From: Bacteroidales bacterium
GTDB taxonomy: Bacteria > Bacteroidota > Bacteroidia > Bacteroidales > UBA932
Length of the DNA: 27,116 nucleotides
NCBI GenBank assembly: GCA_017555925.1
Contig: JAFZFL010000246.1
Coordinates: forward strand, 1-27,116
Direction: 5' to 3'
A program made the position numbers and the translations under genes. The notes below the pieces were generated by a model. That model saw nothing but the letters and a program-made list of their open reading frames with translations. It was not told the origin of the DNA and made no database searches. Position 1 is the stretch's first letter, and each line of letters opens with the position of its first letter. This document shows, piece by piece, positions 17,488-24,683 of the stretch.

Positions 17488-18444
17488 GAGTTGGCCTTGG
17501 GATGTTTCAATCAAAAGGTATGCTTTCATTTCCTCTTCATCAACATTCATTACATATCTGAATTTTGGGGTGTTTTCTATTTCAATTGTGCCTATAGCAC
17601 CTCCTTCCCAATTAAAAATAATTAGTTTTTTAGGGAATTCCTTACTTATAGATTCCGTCCAACTTGTATATATGTACTTGTTGGAAGCATTACCTCTTGG
17701 CGATATGCCAGGGAAATCTTGATTAATGCTTTTTGCTTTCAGTGACTCATTGGGTTCTATATAGCGCTTTATAGTTGATAGAGAGATATTGTCTTTTTTA
17801 AGGTCAAGAATTTCTATCTCTAAAGCTCCATTGGTATAAGTGAAACATTTTGTGTAATCAGGTTTTAAAATGACAGGTGTATCCCTTTTTGTTCCATCTC
17901 TATATCCAACAATGGTGTCTCCATTATTTTTCATTATTGAAAATCTATAATTTGAACCTTTGTAAAAATTCGCTGTTGAAAACAAGAGCGAATCCATAAA
18001 AGGATAAGCAAGACAGTTAAGCCTTTTTCCAAGGGGGATGCTTTCATATATGCTGCCATTTTTAAGAACCGAGTCTAAATTGAATTTTAGATTCTGTTTT
18101 GTGTGGCCTGTAATAAAATGGATTGATTTGTCTGTAAACCGATATGTCATATCGGAGTAATCCAACTCTCCAGGGCCTCTTCCAAAATTTCCAAAGCTCG
18201 TAATAAATATGCCGTTGGACTTGTTATAAACATATACTGATTTATCATCTAATGTGTTAAAGCAATTCAATAAAATTAATGAGTCAACAATAAACATTTC
18301 ATTTACATCAGTACAAGGAATGTTGGATATTATGGTATCACCATCTTTTAGGGTTCCTAAATTCTTAAAGTCTGTTCCAAGGTAGGTATTGTTGCATGAA
18401 ATACAAAATACAAGAAAGACTAATGTATAGAAAAGATTTCTCAT
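17449..18444 (-). CDS. Propeller P1: six-bladed beta-propeller lipoprotein
   Basis: 331 residues from the ATG at 18444; a longer frame starts inside the N1 remnant and is rejected. Lipoprotein signal MRNLFYTLVFLVFCISC puts it in the envelope. The body resembles the Bacteroidota six-bladed propeller proteins (BF3886/DUF5128 or TolB-like type): FKNLGTLKDGDTI near the start, SFGNFGRGPGELDY near residue 95, and repeating strand pairs ending in GQLNIVRYDMSHLPL. It is closest to P5 (shared NLGT, IPLGKRLNC/IPLCNRLNC, NYRFSIMK-NGDTI-GYRDGTKR). No enzymatic residues are evident; such propellers usually bind ligands or partners. Last gene of N2-P2-psiN1-P1, four bases after the N1 remnant. Function unknown. 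Confidence 0.82.
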   Translation of the reverse strand: MRNLFYTLVFLVFCISCNNTYLGTDFKNLGTLKDGDTIISNIPCTDVNEMFIVDSLILLNCFNTLDDKSVYVYNKSNGIFITSFGNFGRGPGELDYSDMTYRFTDKSIHFITGHTKQNLKFNLDSVLKNGSIYESIPLGKRLNCLAYPFMDSLLFSTANFYKGSNYRFSIMKNNGDTIVGYRDGTKRDTPVILKPDYTKCFTYTNGALEIEILDLKKDNISLSTIKRYIEPNESLKAKSINQDFPGISPRGNASNKYIYTSWTESISKEFPKKLIIFNWEGGAIGTIEIENTPKFRYVMNVDEEEMKAYLLIETSQGQLNIVRYDMSHLPL

Positions 18445-18448
18445 AATG

Positions 18449-18624
18449 TTAGTAATTTGTATGGCAATCGGGACAGATGCCATGTATGTCGTATATAGTG
18501 CCTAATCCGGCTTTATTTGATTTGTATCCGCATATATAGCAATGGAAGTAACAATTCATTCCAGTCACGCAAATAGCTGCTGCGAACAATAAAATTGCAA
18601 AGATTTTAAAGTCTTGTTTTTCAT
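18449..18624 (-). pseudogene. psiN1: remnant of a small Cys-rich secreted protein gene
   Basis: The ATG at 18624 and the next bases match the N2/N5 leader, but one A is missing in the run ACTTTAAAATC (five A in N2 and N5), which shifts the frame into an early TGA. In the correct frame the leader continues to ICVTG and then jumps directly to NCYFHCYICGYKS and GICPDCHTNY before the stop at 18449. The whole SQNNEYKKFLELNKKALA segment and the first cysteine are therefore deleted. The remaining spacing, C-x3-C-x2-C-x18-C-x2-C, matches intact copies. An internal ATG at 18559 could still give a 36-residue Cys peptide without an export signal. It lies between P2 and P1. Confidence 0.85.
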
Positions 18625-18647
18625 AATTTGTGAATTAATAGGTGATT

Positions 18648-19679
18648 TTATAGCGGCAGGTGACTCATATCGTAGCGGACAATGTTGAGTTGGCCGTTTG
18701 AATTTTTGATGAGTATGTATATTTTCTTGTTAACTTCGTCAACATCTTTCATCCAGAAGAAATGGTTCTGGTTTTCAATAGTAACAAAACCTATGGCTTT
18801 ACCTGTCCAATCAAAAATCAAGAGTTTGTTTGGACTACGGTCAATTCCTTTTGTCTTTAATGAATTTGTCCAACCTGCATAAATATATTTGTATTTAGCG
18901 CAAATATGACTTGATAACCCTGGGAAATCCTTATTTTTGACAGTTTCCGGATCAAGTACTCGTTCAGGATCAATATAGTTGATTTTATTCGCTAAATCAA
19001 TTCTGTTTTGTGTCAAATAAAAGACTTCAGTCTCAAAATTTCCGTTTGTATAGGTAAATAGTTTGGAATAATCAGGACTTATAGCAAAAGGTGAGTCAAT
19101 TTTTCGTGTGCCATCCCTATAACAAAAAATTGTATCTCCTTTTGGTCCCATGATGGCAAACCTGAAGTTGTGTTTTTTCCTGAAATCAAAATCTGAAATC
19201 AATAAAGAATCCTTGAATGAAAATATATCACTATTGGGACGGATGTCTAAAGGGATAGATGTAAAATGATTTACTCCTTTAATTATTGAATCAAGGAAGA
19301 ATTTTATATTTTGAGAAGTATGGCCTGTGATAATCTGCAATATCCTTTCATCATATTTAAGGCTGCTATACGATAAATCTATTTCTCCGGGGCCTCGTCC
19401 TGTTGAGCCAAAGCTGGCGATAAAATCTCCGGTATTAATATTATAAACATGAATTAATTTATTGTCAAGAGTGTTAAAACAGTGGCACAAGGCAAGAGAA
19501 TCAATGATATACATTCGCATTACCATGTCTGTTGGGATGTCATAAACAACGGTATCACCATTTCTCAACTCTCCTATATGAGGAAAATCAATGCCGGGGT
19601 ATGCTTTCTGTTTTAAGTTTGTACAGGAAAGAGAAAAAGCAAGGACCGCAATGGAGATGATACATAAGTTGTGTTTCAT
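18648..19679 (-). CDS. Propeller P2: six-bladed beta-propeller lipoprotein
   Basis: 343 residues, lipoprotein signal MKHNLCIISIAVLAFSLSC. Shared landmarks are DFPHIGELRNGDTVVYDIP, CFNTLDNKLIHVYN, SFGSTGRGPGEIDL and the ending GQLNIVRYDMSHLPL. Compared with P1 and P5 the loops differ strongly, for example an insertion SLKTKGIDRSPNKLLIFDW in blade 5 or 6. It follows N2 by 29 bases and is followed by psiN1 after 23 bases. Envelope location is supported by the signal; a binding role, perhaps for the adjacent N2 product, is inference from the fixed pairing of N and P genes. Confidence 0.82.
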   Translation of the reverse strand: MKHNLCIISIAVLAFSLSCTNLKQKAYPGIDFPHIGELRNGDTVVYDIPTDMVMRMYIIDSLALCHCFNTLDNKLIHVYNINTGDFIASFGSTGRGPGEIDLSYSSLKYDERILQIITGHTSQNIKFFLDSIIKGVNHFTSIPLDIRPNSDIFSFKDSLLISDFDFRKKHNFRFAIMGPKGDTIFCYRDGTRKIDSPFAISPDYSKLFTYTNGNFETEVFYLTQNRIDLANKINYIDPERVLDPETVKNKDFPGLSSHICAKYKYIYAGWTNSLKTKGIDRSPNKLLIFDWTGKAIGFVTIENQNHFFWMKDVDEVNKKIYILIKNSNGQLNIVRYDMSHLPL

Positions 19680-19708
19680 GGCTAAACTTGTACTTTTTTA
19701 GTAGTTCA

Positions 19709-20017
19709 TTAGTTGTTAGGGTTAATATAATTATAGCATTCCGGACATATTCCTGAAACATTCTCGGGATTACCTGATGCAACTTGGGTGGATTTATATC
19801 CACAAAGGGGGCAAATAAATTTGCACGCACTTGCCTCATAAGAACATTCTCCCCTTAATGTTCCTCCAAAATTATAGATCTTATCACTTGCCAACGCCTT
19901 TTTATTCAGTTCCAGAAATTTTTTGTACTCATTGTTTTGGGAAAGTGTAATTCCAGTCACGCAAATAGCTGCTGCAAACAATAAAATTGCAAAGATTTTT
20001 AAAGTCTTCTTTCCCAT
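19709..20017 (-). CDS. N2: small secreted Cys-rich protein, NVEALA-like leader
   Basis: 102 residues. The leader (MGKKTLKIFAILLFAAAICV) is a membrane or signal segment followed by TLSQNNEYKKFLELNKKALA, which resembles the position and form of the NVEALA motif of Bacteroides small secreted proteins. The core has six cysteines: C-x6-C-x3-C-x2-C-x18-C-x2-C, including ICPLCGYKS and GICPECYNY. Two CxxC pairs about 18 apart would suit a zinc ribbon or disulfides. It is the first gene of N2-P2-psiN1-P1 and has a strong promoter. The leader is nearly identical in DNA to that of N5, whereas the core differs. I know no function for this exact type; the NVEALA link is by resemblance only. Confidence 0.8.
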   Translation of the reverse strand: MGKKTLKIFAILLFAAAICVTGITLSQNNEYKKFLELNKKALASDKIYNFGGTLRGECSYEASACKFICPLCGYKSTQVASGNPENVSGICPECYNYINPNN

Positions 20018-20044
20018 AATTTATCATTTTACAGTTAATTTCTC

Positions 20045-20076
20045 CAAAGTTATGAATATAATTGTAGCTTTGCAAA
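20045..20076 (-). promoter_or_regulatory. Promoter of the N2-P2-psiN1-P1 operon
   Basis: On the minus strand TTTG (20076-20073), 20 bases, then TAACTTTG (20052-20045), a full Bacteroidota promoter ending 27 bases before the N2 ATG. The -33 element touches the -7 element of the opposite promoter. Confidence 0.75.
20065..20072 (+). promoter_or_regulatory. -7 element for the thioredoxin-like lipoprotein gene
   Basis: TAGCTTTG fits TAnnTTTG and ends 14 bases before the ATG at 20087. No consensus -33 TTTG is found, so activity could depend on an activator or on the shared region. Confidence 0.5.
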
Positions 20077-20086
20077 AAAAAAGATT

Positions 20087-20614
20087 ATGAGGAGTTTTCT
20101 AATAAAAACAGTGTTATTTGTGGCATTACTTGTTCTTGCAAGTTGCAATAATGATAGTTATGATAAGATATTGAAAAGAGTAATAGGTAGTGAGATTGTA
20201 ATTCCTCAAAATATTGTCAAGATTCCGGATACAACCACAAATTACAGGATAGACCCTCTGTCGAAATATAAACTTATACATTATGTGCCTGCGCAGGATT
20301 GCATAGACTGCTATATGAAATTTTTGGTGCCGTGGAAAGAGATATTTGAGCAATACTCTTCCCGACAGGATGTTTCAATCTATATTATCTTTAACACAGC
20401 AGATATATTTGACTTGACTATTTACAAGGAGAAATATAGTTTGAATTATCCGTTTTTCCTGGATCCGGATTCTCTGTTTATAAAAGCCAACAAAAGGTTA
20501 GTGTTCGATAATCCAGATTTAAATACAATTCTCACAAGGAATGATACACTTCTTTTATATGGCAATATTGAAAATATATCAATGAAAGAGTTGATGCTCA
20601 GGTGTATTTTATAG
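20087..20614 (+). CDS. Thioredoxin-like lipoprotein with a CxxC motif
   Basis: 175 residues with lipoprotein signal MRSFLIKTVLFVALLVLASC. After a short linker the sequence reads YKLIHYVPAQDCIDCYMKFL, a beta strand followed by CIDC at the start of a helix, as in thioredoxin folds. SIYIIFNTADIFDL and YPFFLDPDSLF suit the later strands; DPDSLFIKANKR resembles TlpA-like peroxiredoxin or reductase relatives. It is short and weakly similar to classic thioredoxins, so fold is likely and redox role is inference. It shares a divergent promoter block with the Cys-rich N2 gene, which makes thiol or metal handling of N proteins a plausible job. Its stop overlaps the P3 stop by six bases on the opposite strand. 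Confidence 0.72.
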   Translation: MRSFLIKTVLFVALLVLASCNNDSYDKILKRVIGSEIVIPQNIVKIPDTTTNYRIDPLSKYKLIHYVPAQDCIDCYMKFLVPWKEIFEQYSSRQDVSIYIIFNTADIFDLTIYKEKYSLNYPFFLDPDSLFIKANKRLVFDNPDLNTILTRNDTLLLYGNIENISMKELMLRCIL

Positions 20615-21607
20615 CGGCAGGTGACTCATATCGTAGCGGACAATGTTCTGTGCGCCTTGTTTGTTTTCTATTACAATATACATTTGATTCTCCTTGCTGT
20701 CATATTCCACTACCCAGTTGAATATCTCCACATTTTCTATATCTATCAACCCTTTTGCTATTCCGGTCCAGTCAAATACCAATATATCATTTGGTCTGTT
20801 TTCTTTTTTGATGTTTTCAGACCATCCGCAAAAGATATAATCATTTGTAGTGCATACATAAGATGTAATACCAGGGTAATTCTGTTCATCAATATATTCA
20901 TCTTCCTTAACATATTCACGCAAATGTAATCTTTCAATGGAGTTTTCGGTTATCTTATATATCTCGGTTTCCAATTTGCCATTATTCCAAGTGAAAAAAT
21001 GAGTTCTGGAAGGATTAAGATAAGGGAAAGAGTCTTTTCTTGTACTGTCTCTAAAGCAAAAAGTGGTGTCTCCCGTATGATTTATAAGAGCGAATCTATA
21101 TTCATATCCCTTCCATCCATTGGCATCAGATATAAATAGAGAATCTTTGTAGCGATGTAGACCAGCATTGATTCTTTTATCACATATCTTGTAATATGTT
21201 ACACCATTGGTATTATTATTGAGAAAAGAATCGATGCTGAATTTTATATACTTTGGAGTATTGAAAGTATTGTGATATAGCTCTCTTTGGCCTCTTTCAG
21301 CATATATCGGACTTAAATCCATTTCCCCCGGTCCATTACCAATTGTTCCAAAAGTCCTAAGGAGTTTTCCGGTAGATTTATTATACAGATAAAAGACATT
21401 TTTATCTACAGATTCATAGCAGCAAACTACAAGAATAGAGTCCATTACGTATAAATTCCTAACCATTACGCATGGAACATCTGCAATAATTGTATCTCCA
21501 TTTTGCAGAACTCCCAATTTGGCAAAATTGGTATTAAGTTCCTTTTGGTAACCGCTGCAGGCTGTGATTATGCAGCATAATATGAAAAATGCAATAACTT
21601 TGCGCAT
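20609..21607 (-). CDS. Propeller P3: six-bladed beta-propeller lipoprotein
   Basis: 332 residues from the ATG at 21607 (MRKVIAFFILCCIITAC lipoprotein signal); a longer frame begins inside N3 and is rejected. It is the most diverged of the five: the GRGPGE motif reads GTIGNGPGEMDL and the end reads GAQNIVRYDMSHLPL instead of GQLNIVRYDMSHLPL. FAKLGVLQNGDTI and DSTRKDSFPYLNPSRTHFF keep the general pattern. It follows N3, itself the most diverged N gene, by 14 bases. This parallel divergence of N3 and P3 fits N and P being matched partners. Last gene of the N5-to-P3 operon; its final codons overlap the thioredoxin-like gene end. Confidence 0.8.
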   Translation of the reverse strand: MRKVIAFFILCCIITACSGYQKELNTNFAKLGVLQNGDTIIADVPCVMVRNLYVMDSILVVCCYESVDKNVFYLYNKSTGKLLRTFGTIGNGPGEMDLSPIYAERGQRELYHNTFNTPKYIKFSIDSFLNNNTNGVTYYKICDKRINAGLHRYKDSLFISDANGWKGYEYRFALINHTGDTTFCFRDSTRKDSFPYLNPSRTHFFTWNNGKLETEIYKITENSIERLHLREYVKEDEYIDEQNYPGITSYVCTTNDYIFCGWSENIKKENRPNDILVFDWTGIAKGLIDIENVEIFNWVVEYDSKENQMYIVIENKQGAQNIVRYDMSHLPL

Positions 21608-21621
21608 AAGATATGTGAATG

Positions 21622-21927
21622 TTAATTGAAAAATCTTCCACATGAGGGGCAATTGCCAGAAAATGATGCAATATCACCTAAATATAATGATGTATAGGGT
21701 TCCTTGCAATGAGGACATGCAAAAGAACAATTATCCAAACCTCTATAACATCTGGCATTGATAGATCCATATCCAAAATCAGCAGGAACGCCCTCTTCTG
21801 CCAAAGCCTTTTTATTCAGTTCCAGAAACTTTTTGTACTCATTGTTTTGGGAAAGATGTAAGCCCAAAACAGATATTACTGTACTAACTATTGCTATGGT
21901 AATGACTTTAAATAAATTCTTTTTCAT
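21622..21927 (-). CDS. N3: small secreted Cys-rich protein, diverged leader
   Basis: 101 residues. The first 22 residues (MKKNLFKVITIAIVSTVIS) are unlike N2, N4 and N5, but the following LSQNNEYKKFLELNKKALA is kept exactly and the core has the same cysteine pattern C-x6-C-x3-C-x2-C-x18-C-x2-C (FACPHCKEPY, GNCPSCGRF). Retention of the NKKALA segment while the membrane segment changes suggests that this segment, not just hydrophobicity, is recognised by something. It lies 22 bases after P4 and 14 before P3. Exported; function unknown. Confidence 0.8.
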   Translation of the reverse strand: MKKNLFKVITIAIVSTVISVLGLHLSQNNEYKKFLELNKKALAEEGVPADFGYGSINARCYRGLDNCSFACPHCKEPYTSLYLGDIASFSGNCPSCGRFFN

Positions 21928-21949
21928 AATTAGTGATTAAGTGATAATT

Positions 21950-22963
21950 TTATAGCGGCAGGTGGCTCATATCGTAGCGGACAATGTTGAGTTGGCCGTT
22001 GGCGTTTTTTACTACAAGAAACAGTTGCTTGTTTTCCTCATTGATATTCATGATTCCTTCCAGTTTGTTCAGTTTTTCAATTGTTACATATCCTTTCGCT
22101 TTTCCATTCCAATCAAAAACGAGAATCTTGTCAGCTTGGATTGATTTATGTGGATTTAATGATACAGACCACGGTGTATAAATGTATTTGTCGGAAGGAA
22201 AAGGAAAATTTACAATACCGGGGTACTCTTTAAGTTTGATATGTTCTTCACTTATGGGTTTGTTAGGATTAATATATGAGGTCCTTGCAAAAAGCTTAAT
22301 AGAATTTTTTGAAAGAGAAAATACTTCTGTTTCAAAATTTCCGTTGCTGTATGTAAAACATTTTGAGTAATCAGGTTTTAAAATTACCGGTGTTCTTTTT
22401 TGAGAGCCGTCTCTATAACACATAATTGTATCTCCAGTGGGGGACATTATGGCAAACCTGTAGAAGTCATTCATATATTTGGCTGCAGATGAAAAGAGAA
22501 GGGTATCTATAAAAGAGTATTGGTCTCCACGTAATTTTGATTTCAAATTAATAGAATGTCCCCTCAAATTGCCATTCATAACAGAATCAATGTTGAATGT
22601 AATATTTTGTCCATGATCAGTAATAAATTGAAATACTCTCAGATCTCGTTGATAGCTTACTTCTACAAAGTCTACCTCTCCGGGGCCTCTACCATATTGG
22701 GCAAAGCTTGTAATTTTTTTACCGTTGTAGGAGTGGTACACTTGGAGTAATTTTTCATCCAAAGTATTGTCACAATGTAAAACAATTAGTGAGTCAACTA
22801 AATGAATACTTCTGATATTTGTGCATGGTACATCATATATAACAGTATCTCCATTTGATATGGTTCCTATAAATTTGAAATCAATACCTGGATATTTTTC
22901 GGAAGTATTACAAGAGTAAAGCAGAAAAGCCGCTATAATAATGTTGAATATAATATTTTTCAT
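21950..22963 (-). CDS. Propeller P4: six-bladed beta-propeller lipoprotein
   Basis: 337 residues from the ATG at 22963 (MKNIIFNIIIAAFLLYSC); the longer frame overlaps the N4 end and is rejected. Landmarks: DFKFIGTISNGDTVIYDVP, CDNTLDEKLLQVYH, SFAQYGRGPGEVDF, CYRDGSQKRTPVILKPDYS and the common end GQLNIVRYDMSHLPL. Closest in several loops to P2 (FETEVF, DTIMCYRDG). It lies 11 bases after the N4 stop and 22 before N3. Envelope location is from the signal; ligand unknown. Confidence 0.82.
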   Translation of the reverse strand: MKNIIFNIIIAAFLLYSCNTSEKYPGIDFKFIGTISNGDTVIYDVPCTNIRSIHLVDSLIVLHCDNTLDEKLLQVYHSYNGKKITSFAQYGRGPGEVDFVEVSYQRDLRVFQFITDHGQNITFNIDSVMNGNLRGHSINLKSKLRGDQYSFIDTLLFSSAAKYMNDFYRFAIMSPTGDTIMCYRDGSQKRTPVILKPDYSKCFTYSNGNFETEVFSLSKNSIKLFARTSYINPNKPISEEHIKLKEYPGIVNFPFPSDKYIYTPWSVSLNPHKSIQADKILVFDWNGKAKGYVTIEKLNKLEGIMNINEENKQLFLVVKNANGQLNIVRYDMSHLPL

Positions 22964-22974
22964 AGCAGATTTGT

Positions 22975-23281
22975 TTAATTTGTGTGGATATAAGAACAAT
23001 ATATACATATACCGCTAATATCATATGGATCTCCTAAAGATGATAATCTGCCCGATTCAAAACCGCACCCCCGACAGACGTATTCGCATTTGCCGGATAG
23101 GATAGAGCATTTTCCGTATGCGCCGTTGCCAAACAGATATTCTTTTTCCGTAGCCAACGCCTTTTTATTCAGTTCCAGAAATTTTTTGTACTCGTTGTTT
23201 TGGGAAAGTGTAATTCCAGTCACGCAAATAGCTGCTGCAAACAATAAAATTGCAAAGATTTTTAAAAGTCTTCTTTTTCAT
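22975..23281 (-). pseudogene. N4: small Cys-rich secreted protein gene with a leader frameshift
   Basis: The ATG at 23281 and leader match N2 and N5, but there is one extra T in ACTTTTAAAAATC (three T in N2 and N5). This shifts the frame after about six codons and leads to a stop inside the leader. In the other frame the gene is intact from LFAAAICVTGITLSQNNEYKK to the end, with all six cysteines (C-x6-C-x3-C-x2-C-x19-C-x2-C; VCRGCGFES, GICIYCSY). A TTG at 23244 could start a shortened product lacking the basic N-terminus. It could be a pseudogene, a sequencing error, or a phase-variable off state. The intact downstream codons suggest the change is recent. Confidence 0.75.
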
Positions 23282-23304
23282 AATTTGTGAATTAAGAGGT
23301 GATT

Positions 23305-24315
23305 TTATAGCGGCAGGTGACTCATATCGTAGCGGACAATGTTGAGTTGGCCTGATTTTGTTTCAAGTGGGATGTAAATTATTTTATCCGCCTCATTGAC
23401 TTCAATTACATATCTGAAAGCAGGATTGTTTTCTATGGCAATTGTGCCAACTGCAACTCCATTCCAATCAAATACTATTAACTTATTGGGAAATGCCTTG
23501 CTGAGAGATTTTGTCCAGCCGGAATAGATATATTTATTACCGGCTTTGCTAATATCTGTGATGCCAGGATAATCCTGATTGATTCCTGTGCCTTCCAATT
23601 TCTCTTCTGGTTTAATATAGCGTTTTACAGAGGCCAGTTTGATAGAATTTCTGGTCAAATTAAATACTTCCGTTTCAAGTGCTCCATTTGTGTAGGTAAA
23701 TAATTTTTTGTAGTCGGGTTTTATCACTACGGGGGTACGCCTTTTTGTGCCATCTCTGTACCCAATAATTGTGTCTCCATTACTTTTCATTATAGAGAAT
23801 CTGTAATTAGCTTCTTTAAAGAAATTGGCAGTTGATAGCATTAAAGAGTCTGAAAAAGGGTATACATCGCAATTTAATCTATTGCATAAGGGGATAGATG
23901 TAGGAGTATAATTCCCATTGAGAATGGAGTCAATATAAAATATATTATGCTCAAGAGTATGAGATGTTACAAAATGGAAAGATTTGCTATCTGGCCTAAA
24001 TGTCATATTACAAAAATCAAGTTCACCGGGTCCTCTGCCAATATTGCCAAAGCTGCAAATAAACTTGCCGTCTTTTTCATTGTATACGTATGCAAATTTA
24101 TTATCAATAGTATTGAAACATTGTAAGACAATTAATGAATCAACTACATACATCTGTACTATAGCAGTGCAAGGGATGTCTGTAATAATGGTATCTCCAT
24201 TTATGATTGTTCCCAAGTTTTTAAAGTCTGTTCCAATATATTTTGGTTCATTTTCACATTGAGTAAAAAAGAAAATTGAAGCAATACTAACTAGTGTATA
24301 AAAAAAGTTTTTCAT
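23305..24315 (-). CDS. Propeller P5: six-bladed beta-propeller lipoprotein
   Basis: 336 residues, ATG at 24315, lipoprotein signal MKNFFYTLVSIASIFFFTQC. Strongly similar to P1 over the whole length, including DFKNLGTIINGDTIITDIP, SFGNIGRGPGELDF, SIPLCNRLNCDVYPFSDSL, and GINQDYPGI. Ends in GQLNIVRYDMSHLPL like the others. It lies nine bases after N5 and 23 before the shifted N4 start, the second gene of the long operon. P1 and P5 stand at opposite ends of the array, so a duplication of a whole N-P unit is likely. Binding partner unknown. Confidence 0.83.
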   Translation of the reverse strand: MKNFFYTLVSIASIFFFTQCENEPKYIGTDFKNLGTIINGDTIITDIPCTAIVQMYVVDSLIVLQCFNTIDNKFAYVYNEKDGKFICSFGNIGRGPGELDFCNMTFRPDSKSFHFVTSHTLEHNIFYIDSILNGNYTPTSIPLCNRLNCDVYPFSDSLMLSTANFFKEANYRFSIMKSNGDTIIGYRDGTKRRTPVVIKPDYKKLFTYTNGALETEVFNLTRNSIKLASVKRYIKPEEKLEGTGINQDYPGITDISKAGNKYIYSGWTKSLSKAFPNKLIVFDWNGVAVGTIAIENNPAFRYVIEVNEADKIIYIPLETKSGQLNIVRYDMSHLPL

Positions 24316-24324
24316 AATGGTAGT

Positions 24325-24624
24325 TTAATAAAGATGTCCACAACCAGGGCATGTGCCGTGTACTTCAATAGCCGTACCCACACTTACTTTAGGTGATTCA
24401 TAGTCACAAAATGAGCAAACAAAGAAACAGGTGTAGCCAAAATTTGAACAATACCCATTCAATCCTCCTCCAAAACTATATTTTTTCCCCTCTTCTGCCA
24501 ACGCCTTTTTATTCAGTTCCAGAAATTTTTTGTACTCATTGTTTTGGGAAAGTGTAATTCCAGTTACGCAAATAGCTGCTGCAAACAATAAAATTGCAAG
24601 GATTTTTAAAGTCTTCTTTCCCAT
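24325..24624 (-). CDS. N5: small secreted Cys-rich protein, NVEALA-like leader
   Basis: 99 residues, intact. Leader MGKKTLKILAILLFAAAICV and TLSQNNEYKKFLELNKKALA are almost identical to N2; the core differs but keeps C-x6-C-x3-C-x2-C-x18-C-x2-C (VCSFCDYES, GTCPGCGHLY). The core begins with a Gly-rich FGGGLNGYC, shared in form with N2 (FGGTLRGEC) and N4 (FGNGAYGKC). First gene of N5-P5-N4-P4-N3-P3, transcribed from the duplicated promoter block shared with the signal peptidase gene. An AxA site at the end of NKKALA would suit signal peptidase I cleavage; that is inference. Confidence 0.82.
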   Translation of the reverse strand: MGKKTLKILAILLFAAAICVTGITLSQNNEYKKFLELNKKALAEEGKKYSFGGGLNGYCSNFGYTCFFVCSFCDYESPKVSVGTAIEVHGTCPGCGHLY

Positions 24625-24651
24625 AATTTATCATTTTACAGTTAATTTCTC

Positions 24652-24683
24652 CAAAGTTAAGGATATAATTGTAGCTTTGCAAA
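24652..24683 (-). promoter_or_regulatory. Promoter of the N5-P5-N4-P4-N3-P3 operon
   Basis: On the minus strand TTTG (24683-24680), 20 bases, TAACTTTG (24659-24652); same arrangement and spacing as in front of N2. Confidence 0.75.
24672..24679 (+). promoter_or_regulatory. -7 element for the signal peptidase gene
   Basis: TAGCTTTG, as in front of the thioredoxin-like gene. An ATG at 24685 would lie at or before the expected transcription start, which argues for the ATG at 24703 as the true start. Confidence 0.5.

Larger units (their letters stand above)
19890..20077. repeat. 188-bp duplicated leader and divergent-promoter block, copy A
   Basis: Aligns without gaps to 24497-24684, with four differences counted by eye. 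It holds the N-gene leader codons, the start, and the two back-to-back promoter elements. Beyond it on the plus side the two copies face different genes: a thioredoxin-like lipoprotein here and a signal peptidase at the other copy. Confidence 0.92.

Noticed and set aside
18445..18483. Longer N-terminus for propeller P1
   Set aside because: It would place the start inside the psiN1 Cys codons and destroy the lipoprotein signal; the ATG at 18444 gives a clean signal.
22975..23244. N4 as an intact gene starting at TTG 23244
   Set aside because: A TTG inside the hydrophobic segment removes the basic N-terminus present in N2 and N5, and the true ATG with homologous leader is visible at 23281 in another frame.
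17449..23343. Regularly repeated identical 39-bp blocks as a possible CRISPR or attachment-site array
   Set aside because: The copies are coding (NIVRYDMSHLPL plus stop), spaced by about 1.2-2 kb, and follow gene duplication; no spacers, integrase or cas genes.
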